Source: CAZMFZ01 sp046152935 (GTDB taxonomy: Bacteria; Bacteroidota; Bacteroidia; Cytophagales; UBA9547). Taken from it: a DNA stretch of 13,272 bases. Under the pieces are notes generated by a model, which was not told the origin of the DNA, did not search any database, and saw only the letters and a list, made by a program, of their open reading frames with translations. Position numbers and translations under genes: made by a program. How positions within the stretch are numbered: the first letter of the stretch is position 1; each line of letters begins with the position of its first letter. Positions 1-6,332 of the stretch are shown here, piece by piece. The stretch spans positions 1 to 13,272 of the forward strand of contig JBJXGB010000220.1 in NCBI GenBank assembly GCA_046152935.1, read 5' to 3'.

Positions 1-2434
1 TATTGGCGATTTAAATGGAGATGGGAAAGCCGATTTGGCTATAGCTAATCTTTCAGATCACAATATTTCTGTATTAACCAATACAGGAAATGGTGGTTTT
101 GGTGCTAGAATAAATTATGCGAGCGGAACTGGAAACAGTTTTCCATACAACGTAGCCATAGGTGACATAAATGGAGATAGCAAACCTGATTTGGTCTCTT
201 CTAATTATGGTAACAATACTTTTTCTGTATTAACCAATACAGGAAGTGGAAGATTTGATACTAGAAGTAATTATTCTACTCCTACTGGTCCATATTACGC
301 TGCAGTAAGCGATATAAATGGAGATGGAGTAGACGATATCATTGTTGCTTGCTATACTAGTAACTTTGTTTCTGTCAATAAAAACAACCAAGATGGTAGT
401 TTCGCTCGAGCGAATTATCCTACAGGAAGTAATCCTAACTTTTTAGCCGTAGGCGATCTAACAGGAGATGGTCTGCCTGATTTGGCAACTACTAATGTTC
501 TTGATAATACCATTTCTGTTTTTACCAATTCTGGAGGCAACTTTGGAACAAAGGTAGACTACAACAATGGCGTAGGACCTAATGGGATAGCAATTGGCGA
601 TTTAAATGGTGATGGAAAAAATGATATGGCGGTTGTAGCAAATTCTGGCAATTTCGTTTCTGTGTACAAAAATACGGGAACTGGTGGGTTTGGCACAAAT
701 ATTAACAGTGGAACTGCCTCTAATCCATACGAGATAGCAACTGGCGATGTAAATGGAGACGGTAAACTAGATTTGGTAATTCCAAATTATTCTGGCAGTA
801 CGGTTTCAGTCCTTATCAATAGTGGAAGCGGCACTTATAACGAGAAAGTAGAGTACGCTACTGGAAATGGTCCAAGAAGCGTTGTTATTGGCGATGCAAA
901 CGGAGACGGCAAACCAGATTTGGTAGTTGCTAACAATAGTGCAAATACTATCTCTTTGTTGACAAATACTGGAACTGGTACTTTTGGCACAAAGGTTGAC
1001 TATGCTGCAGGAGTTTTCCCACGAAGTTTAGTGATGGGCGATTTTAACGGAGATGGTAAAGTAGATATAGCTTTGGCAAATTATAGTTCTAACACGATTT
1101 CAGTTTTTACCAATACGGGGCTTGGCGGCACATCTATCTATAGTAGCAAGGTTACCTACGCTACAGGAAACGGACCATTTGACATTGCTATTGGCGATGT
1201 TAATGGAGACGGTAGAAGCGATTTGGCAGTAACTAATGCAAGTAGTAGTTCAGTTTCTGTTTTTACGAATACAGGAAGTGGCAGCTTTAGTCCTAAAGTT
1301 GATTATGCTTGTGGTGCTAATCCACAAAGTATAACTATTGGCGATGTGAATGGAGATGGCAAAGCCGATTTGGCGGTGGCTAATGCTAGTTCTAATTCAG
1401 TATCTGTATTGACTAATACGGGATTAGGCAGCTTTGGTGCCAAGGTTGATTATACCACAGGAGCTAGACCAGTAAGCATAGTGATAGGTGATATAAATGG
1501 CGATGGCACAGCCGACTTGGCAGTTGCGAACAATGATGCCAATACGGTTTCCGTTCTTTTAAATACAAGAAATGGTAAATTTACTAACAAGGCAGATTTT
1601 TCGACAGGCAAATATCCCGTTGGTGTAGCCATTGGCGATTTGACTGGAGATGGTAAATTGGATTTGGCAGTAGCCAATTATGAAGATAATTTGAATTATG
1701 TTACCATATTAACCAACACCACACGTCCAGCATTGGTTGTAACGGCTTTTGATGCCTCTAAAGTTTTTGGTGCACCTAATCCTACTACTTTTACTGGCAC
1801 AGTTGTTGGTTTGTTGAATGCAGATAATGTAAGTGTGACTTATTTGCTAAGAGGCAATTTAATTGTGCCAAGTGTTACGGGTGCTGCACTAAGTAATTAT
1901 AGTTTATTAACGGTTGGCGGCATATTGACAGTGAACAAAGCAAATCAAGTCATTTCGGGCTTTTCATTACCAAGCCTCGTAACAGCTTCTGGTTTAGCTT
2001 ATATGTTAAACGCAACTGCCACCAGCGGTTTATTGGTAGATTTTACTTCAAGCAACACCAATATTGCAAGTATTTCTGGGATTTCTGCTACGTTTTTAAG
2101 TGCTGGGGTAGTTACTATCACAGCTACTCAGATTGGAAATGAAAACTACAATGCTACAAGTATTTCGTTGGTAATAAATGTGGAGACTATAACGGGATTA
2201 TCCACTAGTATTAATGAATTAAGTGCTGACAATAATACCGTATTTATCTATCCGAATCCTAGTAATGGACTTTTTAATATGCTAGGTGCTGAAAGTGCAA
2301 TTATTTATGATATGATTGGAAATTTAGTTTTGACAACAAAAAGCGGCTCTTTCTTTGTCTCCAACAAAGGTCTATACATTGCAGAAGTAAAAACTAGCTT
2401 CGGAAAAAAGTACGTCAAAATAATAGTTGAATAA
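1..2434 (+). CDS. Secreted FG-GAP/VCBS repeat protein with MBG, Ig-like and T9SS sorting domains (5' end outside window)
   Basis: The reading frame is open to the left edge (codons start at base 2, 810 residues visible), so the true start lies upstream. The TTG at base 35 is an internal Leu codon within a repeat and not a start. Twelve repeats of about 49 residues are visible, each with a GD-x-NGDG-x-x-DL loop typical of calcium-binding FG-GAP/VCBS beta-propeller blades, followed by an SVLTNTG-like strand. From about base 1730 comes an MBG-like segment (DASKVFGAPNP ... LTVNKANQVI), then an Ig-like segment (ATSGL ... SSNTNIASISG ... NENYNATS) to about base 2190. The last ~65 residues (YPNPSNGLF ... 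KYVKIIVE) are a type A Por/T9SS C-terminal sorting domain, so the protein is probably exported by the type IX system and held on or released from the cell surface. Substrate or ligand is unknown; adhesion or glycan binding is only a guess. Family assignment is firm, function is not. Confidence 0.93.
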   Translation, partial: IGDLNGDGKADLAIANLSDHNISVLTNTGNGGFGARINYASGTGNSFPYNVAIGDINGDSKPDLVSSNYGNNTFSVLTNTGSGRFDTRSNYSTPTGPYYAAVSDINGDGVDDIIVACYTSNFVSVNKNNQDGSFARANYPTGSNPNFLAVGDLTGDGLPDLATTNVLDNTISVFTNSGGNFGTKVDYNNGVGPNGIAIGDLNGDGKNDMAVVANSGNFVSVYKNTGTGGFGTNINSGTASNPYEIATGDVNGDGKLDLVIPNYSGSTVSVLINSGSGTYNEKVEYATGNGPRSVVIGDANGDGKPDLVVANNSANTISLLTNTGTGTFGTKVDYAAGVFPRSLVMGDFNGDGKVDIALANYSSNTISVFTNTGLGGTSIYSSKVTYATGNGPFDIAIGDVNGDGRSDLAVTNASSSSVSVFTNTGSGSFSPKVDYACGANPQSITIGDVNGDGKADLAVANASSNSVSVLTNTGLGSFGAKVDYTTGARPVSIVIGDINGDGTADLAVANNDANTVSVLLNTRNGKFTNKADFSTGKYPVGVAIGDLTGDGKLDLAVANYEDNLNYVTILTNTTRPALVVTAFDASKVFGAPNPTTFTGTVVGLLNADNVSVTYLLRGNLIVPSVTGAALSNYSLLTVGGILTVNKANQVISGFSLPSLVTASGLAYMLNATATSGLLVDFTSSNTNIASISGISATFLSAGVVTITATQIGNENYNATSISLVINVETITGLSTSINELSADNNTVFIYPNPSNGLFNMLGAESAIIYDMIGNLVLTTKSGSFFVSNKGLYIAEVKTSFGKKYVKIIVE
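5..1717 (+). repeat. Twelve tandem ~147-bp coding repeats (FG-GAP blades)
   Basis: The GD-x-NGDG motif recurs at bases 5, 161, 308, 452, 596, 743, 890, 1037, 1193, 1340, 1487 and 1634. The steps are 156, 147, 144, 144, 147, 147, 147, 156, 147, 147 and 147 bp. All spacings are multiples of three, so the frame is kept. Several units share long stretches at the DNA level (GGAGATGG(C/T)AAA, AC(C/G)AATAC(A/G)GG), which suggests growth by duplication. The array continues beyond the left edge. Confidence 0.9.
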
Positions 2435-2473
2435 AGATTGCGATCTAGCGCAGGAGTTCCCGCCCACTTTCTG

Positions 2474-2504
2474 AAAAAAACCGTCAGGTGAAAACACCTG
2501 ACGG
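2474..2504 (-). terminator. Perfect 10-bp hairpin, U-tract on the minus strand
   Basis: CCGTCAGGTG (2481-2490), loop AAAA, CACCTGACGG (2495-2504) is a perfect stem. Seven A residues (2474-2480) sit on its left flank. Read on the minus strand, the stem is followed by seven U, a standard intrinsic terminator. On the plus strand, where the upstream T9SS gene ends 46 bp earlier, no U-tract follows. It may still end plus-strand transcription weakly, or it may block antisense transcription entering from the right. Confidence 0.6.
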
Positions 2505-2578
2505 AATGGGAAAATAAATTTAATATTGATCCTCATCTTTTACTTTAATAATTTCTTCTAAAATCAAAATCAAAAAAA

Positions 2579-3190
2579 ATGAAAAAATCAAACATTACCC
2601 AAATTGGTCTTTACTTAATCGCTGCTGCTATCATATTGACCGCGCCATCGTGTTCTAAAGAAGAGGCTGTAGCTCCTACTGTCATCGTTCCTCCTGTAAC
2701 CGCTTGGACTGGAACACTTTACAACAAAACAGATGTCAATGCAAACAGGTATTTAGATGTTATTTCTAAGACGTTTGTTACCAACGGTAATTTCGACATA
2801 GCCTATGGAAATGGAAGCGTAGTTGGCAATGATGCATTTATCGGTGGCCCTACAAGTTTATCTATTTTCACCTATTACGCAGTTGTCGGCAGCAATGTAT
2901 CTGAGTTTTATCTACTACCAGTAGCTCAGCAGGCCAAATTCGATACTTTGAAAAATCAATTGGCTGTGGCTGGCATTGCAACCAGCGGCACGAAAACGGC
3001 TGCTTCGAATGGCATTGGAACTGAAAGCGTGAGAATCAACACTTCTGGTGGCTTAGCAAATGGTTTGGTTTTTGCCATGAAATTAAGATCTCAAACCCCC
3101 GCCCCTACTTGGGTAGTTGCGAAAGTAACGTCAGCCCCTACAGGTACGGCTACTACACCTGGGAATGTTTCGTTATCGCTAAAATGGTAA
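2579..3190 (+). CDS. Putative lipoprotein of unknown function
   Basis: A 203-residue protein. The N-terminus has Lys residues at 2-3, a hydrophobic stretch (about residues 9-22) and Cys25 followed by SKEE, consistent with a lipoprotein signal peptide cut before Cys25. The residues before Cys (A-P-S) are a loose lipobox, but an SC-SK junction is common among Bacteroidetes lipoproteins. A Pro/Val-rich linker (residues 31-41) leads into a ~160-residue region rich in G, S, T, V and N, probably beta-rich. I do not recognise the family. The stretch around FDIAYGNGSVVG faintly recalls HmuY-like proteins, but this is weak. The ATG is preceded by an A-rich leader without Shine-Dalgarno, typical of the phylum. 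A near match to the -7 element (TAATATTG, 2521-2528) lies ~50 bp upstream. The gene stands alone, with a terminator 18 bp after the stop. Confidence 0.78.
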   Translation: MKKSNITQIGLYLIAAAIILTAPSCSKEEAVAPTVIVPPVTAWTGTLYNKTDVNANRYLDVISKTFVTNGNFDIAYGNGSVVGNDAFIGGPTSLSIFTYYAVVGSNVSEFYLLPVAQQAKFDTLKNQLAVAGIATSGTKTAASNGIGTESVRINTSGGLANGLVFAMKLRSQTPAPTWVVAKVTSAPTGTATTPGNVSLSLKW

Positions 3191-3207
3191 TCTGAATTGT
3201 GATTCAT

Positions 3208-3244
3208 AAAAAAGGGCTTGGTATTGTATTCCAAGCCTTTTTTT
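3208..3244. terminator. Two-way intrinsic terminator between convergent genes
   Basis: A6 (3208-3213), then GGCTTGG (3215-3221), a 9-nt loop (3222-3230), CCAAGCC (3231-3237) and T7 (3238-3244). The stem has a U-tract in both directions. It sits 18 bp after the lipoprotein stop on the plus strand and about 130 bp after the ligase stop on the minus strand, so it probably serves both. The stretch 3245-3375 holds no gene or other structure that I can see. Confidence 0.85.
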
Positions 3245-3375
3245 ATGCACTTTTTTCGTCCAAATTGAGAAAATAAACGCAGCGAAAATTTGCATGCGAC
3301 ACCCTCTGAATGCTACAAACCTGTTTAGCTTGAGATTTTAATTTAAACCAAAATCAATCGCAATTTTTTTCGCTC

Positions 3376-6096
3376 TCAAACCCTCGTTTTCCCATATTCC
3401 AATATCCTATCAATGAAATCATAAGGTTTATAGCCATTGATGGCACATTGGTGAAATATACAAGTAGCTGGTGTCATACCTGGTAGAGAATTGATTTCAA
3501 TGATGATGGTCTCAACTTTGCCAGAATCGTAGATCCTTACAAAAGCATCTATGCGACAATAGCCTTCTACATTTAGTACTTTTGCGACTTCAAAAAATGT
3601 TTTTTTTACCTCAGCACTAATTCTGACTTGTTCTTCTACATTTTTAGAAAATCGAGATGGCGTGATATTTTGCCCTTCCCCTGCCAAAAATTTCTCTTCT
3701 AACGATAAGATTTCTCCAGAAGCTAAGGTTTCGGAAGGCTCAAATATTTCATACAAAATAGTTCCGTCAATAGCCCTGTTGGTGAGCATTCCGCCAGTAA
3801 TCTCCAAAAAATGATCTGCATCACGCTTAGTTATCAATTCTTCGAGCAGAAATTGCTGTTTTCGAGGAAACTCTTCATGGTATTTTAAATGTAAAATTTC
3901 AGATTCGTCTTTCAAAAATGAAGGTTCAGTTCTAAACATCATTTCTGCAAATGCAGCCAATTCAGTTCTGTTTTTTAGTTTTTTCACGGCCGAGCTACAT
4001 CCGTCATCATGAGGCTTTGCGATGATGGGATACTGAAAATCCTTTTCCACAGTATCCATCACCAGCTGTTTATTCGCTTGCCACTCCCCTTTCTCGATCA
4101 AACGATGATTGGCAACTAAAAATCCAGCTTTGCGCAGTATCTCATTCGTTTTGTACTTGTTAATGGTAGTAGACGAACTTTCCACATTCGAGCCATTGAA
4201 AGGCAAATGGTATTGATTCAAATAGCTTTGCAATTCACCATCTTCACCTGGCCGACCATGTAATGCGATAAAAACGGTTTTGTATTTCGAGGCTAGCTCT
4301 TCAAAACTGATTTTATTGGCTTTAAGTATTGATTTGGAAGCGTATTTTTCCCTAATCTTTTGCGTAATAGCCTGAATTTCAACGATTACTTCGTGTGTAT
4401 CTTCATTTTTCAAAATCTTTTCCCTGATATCATCTGCATTGTCTTTGAGCATGATATTGGTTGGTAATTCGTACAAATCGTATTGACCTTTTTCAGGGAA
4501 ATCTATTCCTTCTGGCAATGTCAAGAAAACAGGTGTAGGCTCATATTTGGTAGATGAAGCCAGTTTTTCATACACATTTCTACCACTTTCTACAGAAATA
4601 TGCCTTTCTGTAGAGTAGCCACCCATGATAACAGCAATTTTTATCTTGTCATTTCCTGAATTAGCTAAATCAGAAAGTTTCTTATCCAAATCGTAAAGCA
4701 ATTTTTCAATTTGGTGAATATTTTTGCCAGTTTTCAGTCTTTCAGCTAATGAAGTTCTGATAATATAGGTCAGAAACTGAGATGGATTGAGCCCGATTTC
4801 AGCAGCTTGATGAAAGAAAAATGAAGATGGCATCATACCAGAGGTGGTATTCGGATCGTTGAGGTAAATTTTGCCGTCATCGGCAAAAAAACCATCCAAC
4901 CGAGCATACACATTGAATTTCAACGCTTTATATAGTTTTTCGCAATCTTCTCTGATCCTATAAATAAAAGGAAGTGGCAAGTCGATAGGCGTCACTTTTC
5001 TTGTAATACCAGGCAAATATTTTGAACGGTAATCAAATATTTCAGTGCCCTTTACAATTTGCGTTGGCGGCAACGCAATTGGATTTCCGGCTTCATCTTG
5101 AATGACGATACAAGAAAATTCAATCCCTTTTACAAATTTTTCAACCAAAAAACCTGATTCACCATTGATGCTCTCCAAGATAATGGTTTGATGCCCGAAA
5201 TGGAAATGTTCATTCACAAAATGAAGCAATTCAGATGGACTTACGAGCAAAGTCCCTCCTGCCCCTTTGGTAAAAGGCGATTTGGCAACCACAGGCAAGC
5301 CAATGCCAACCCTAATATCGCAAATATTTGTTACAAATTCAAGCTTTTTTTCATCTGTAAGCCCCTGCCATACAGCCTTTTGCATCTCTTGAATAAACAA
5401 ACTCTTATTTACTGATTTTTCAAAAATCTCGATGTTATTTTCTGTAACTATACTTACCCCAATAGAAGAACCTTGATTTGGTGCTTTAATAACGAGAGGC
5501 AAACCTAGATTCATAATCAGACTTTCAAACAATTCTGCCCTTTGTTCTTTACTAAAATGTGTCCATTTTTCACTAGTAATGTACTCATAATCAGGCACAT
5601 CAAAGCCTGCCATTTGCATAAGTTCTTTTTGGGCTTGTTTATTCACCCCAATAGCTGAAGGCAGAATGCCACAGCCTGTGTACGGAATGCCATACCACTC
5701 TAAAATGCCTTGTATATTTCCATCTTCACCATAAGGGCCATGCAAAGCCAAAAAAGCTAGATCGAAATGAGATTTGAATTCAAAAGGTTCGATGCGCTTA
5801 CCTACTTTTGAAATAATGGAGTTAATCTTTTCATTATCAAGGCTTTTAATGCTCTCAATATAGATTTGAAACCGTTTTTCCTCGGTAGGATAAAATTCTG
5901 TGGGAGGATAAAAATCTCTGATCGTTCCTTTATATATGTATTGCCAATCCAGTTGAATGAAATGCCCAAGACTATCTATAAAAATAGGTATTGGTTCAAA
6001 CAATTGCTTATTCAAATTGTCATAAACCGTACGCCCTCCAGCAAATGAAATCTCTCGTTCTCTCGACTGCCCTCCAAAGAAAATACCAACACGCAT
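3376..6096 (-). CDS. Tandem double D-alanine-D-alanine-ligase-like protein (two ATP-grasp halves)
   Basis: Cytoplasmic ATP-grasp ligase family; Ddl enzymes join two D-alanines for peptidoglycan. The product is 906 residues, while ordinary Ddl has about 310-370. Half 1 (residues ~1-470) starts MRVGIFFGGQSREREIS, with E13 (E. coli DdlB E15 equivalent), LHGPYGEDG, S147 (S150), the ATP loop KAPNQGSSIGV and SKYL (K359, Y360), and it ends LNDPNTTSGMMP. Half 2 (from ~484) starts IAVIMGGYSTERHIS, with E497, LHGRPGEDG, KPHDDGCSSAV and EEKFL (K801, F802), and it ends in the canonical IIIEINSLPGMTP (E867, N869). The ATG at 6094-6096 was chosen because the family N-terminus begins there. The frame runs on to a TTG at 6135, but that lies upstream of a good -7 promoter element. 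In half 1 the metal ligand Glu is replaced by Asp414. In half 2 the active-site Tyr is Phe. Whether both halves are active, and on which substrate, is unknown. Confidence 0.9.
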   Translation of the reverse strand: MRVGIFFGGQSREREISFAGGRTVYDNLNKQLFEPIPIFIDSLGHFIQLDWQYIYKGTIRDFYPPTEFYPTEEKRFQIYIESIKSLDNEKINSIISKVGKRIEPFEFKSHFDLAFLALHGPYGEDGNIQGILEWYGIPYTGCGILPSAIGVNKQAQKELMQMAGFDVPDYEYITSEKWTHFSKEQRAELFESLIMNLGLPLVIKAPNQGSSIGVSIVTENNIEIFEKSVNKSLFIQEMQKAVWQGLTDEKKLEFVTNICDIRVGIGLPVVAKSPFTKGAGGTLLVSPSELLHFVNEHFHFGHQTIILESINGESGFLVEKFVKGIEFSCIVIQDEAGNPIALPPTQIVKGTEIFDYRSKYLPGITRKVTPIDLPLPFIYRIREDCEKLYKALKFNVYARLDGFFADDGKIYLNDPNTTSGMMPSSFFFHQAAEIGLNPSQFLTYIIRTSLAERLKTGKNIHQIEKLLYDLDKKLSDLANSGNDKIKIAVIMGGYSTERHISVESGRNVYEKLASSTKYEPTPVFLTLPEGIDFPEKGQYDLYELPTNIMLKDNADDIREKILKNEDTHEVIVEIQAITQKIREKYASKSILKANKISFEELASKYKTVFIALHGRPGEDGELQSYLNQYHLPFNGSNVESSSTTINKYKTNEILRKAGFLVANHRLIEKGEWQANKQLVMDTVEKDFQYPIIAKPHDDGCSSAVKKLKNRTELAAFAEMMFRTEPSFLKDESEILHLKYHEEFPRKQQFLLEELITKRDADHFLEITGGMLTNRAIDGTILYEIFEPSETLASGEILSLEEKFLAGEGQNITPSRFSKNVEEQVRISAEVKKTFFEVAKVLNVEGYCRIDAFVRIYDSGKVETIIIEINSLPGMTPATCIFHQCAINGYKPYDFIDRILEYGKTRV

Positions 6097-6123
6097 GCTT
6101 TTTCGTCTTATATAATTGAATTG

Positions 6124-6131
6124 CAAAACTA
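6124..6131 (-). promoter_or_regulatory. Bacteroidetes-type -7 element for the double ligase gene
   Basis: On the minus strand the sequence reads TAGTTTTG, an exact match to the Bacteroidetes -7 consensus TAnnTTTG. It lies 27 bp before the chosen ATG at 6096, giving a leader of roughly 20 nt. No convincing -33 TTTG is seen at the usual distance, so the call rests on the -7 element only. Confidence 0.45.
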
Positions 6132-6160
6132 TCAATTGTGAAACAACTATTTACCGATGC

Positions 6161-6190
6161 GTCTTAAAAAATCTTAAATGAACTTAAAAT
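6161..6190 (+). repeat. Three CTTAAA boxes in exact 10-bp phase
   Basis: CTTAAA occurs at 6163-6168, 6173-6178 and 6183-6188, each at the same place in three consecutive 10-bp units. This puts the boxes on one face of the helix, between the divergent ligase and rhodopsin genes. It could be a multi-site operator or phased A/T bending. The regulator is unknown. Confidence 0.6.
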
Positions 6191-6237
6191 CAAATGTGGC
6201 TTAGCAATTTTGGCAACATATTGATCTAGTTCAAAAA

Positions 6238-6271
6238 TTTGTTTAATTTTTTCGCGAAAAGTTTAAACAAA
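6238..6271. promoter_or_regulatory. 34-bp near-perfect palindrome upstream of the rhodopsin gene
   Basis: The left arm TTTGTTTAA (6238-6246) and right arm TTAAACAAA (6263-6271) flank a perfect core TTTTCGCGAAAA (6249-6260). Of 17 symmetric base pairs, 15 match; the mismatches are 6247/6262 and 6248/6261. GTTTAA also occurs as a direct repeat 20 bp apart (6241 and 6261), two helical turns. It ends 61 bp before the rhodopsin ATG, a good place for an operator. A TATAAT-like sequence follows at 6305-6310, but no clear TAnnTTTG element was found for this gene. Confidence 0.6.
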
Positions 6272-6332
6272 GAAACTAATCAAAAGCTTTTAACGTCTTA
6301 ATAGTATAATTTCACCTTTAAATAATACAAAA

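Noticed and set aside
1450..1677. Open frame on the minus strand inside the FG-GAP repeats
   Set aside because: It is antisense to a strongly supported repeat protein and its sequence only mirrors the repeats.
5188..6048. Plus-strand open frames inside the ligase gene (5188-5415, 5866-6048)
   Set aside because: They are antisense to conserved ATP-grasp motifs and have no recognisable features.
6097..6135. Longer start (TTG at 6135) for the double ligase
   Set aside because: The family N-terminus starts at the ATG at 6096, and the TTG would lie upstream of the predicted -7 element, before transcription begins.
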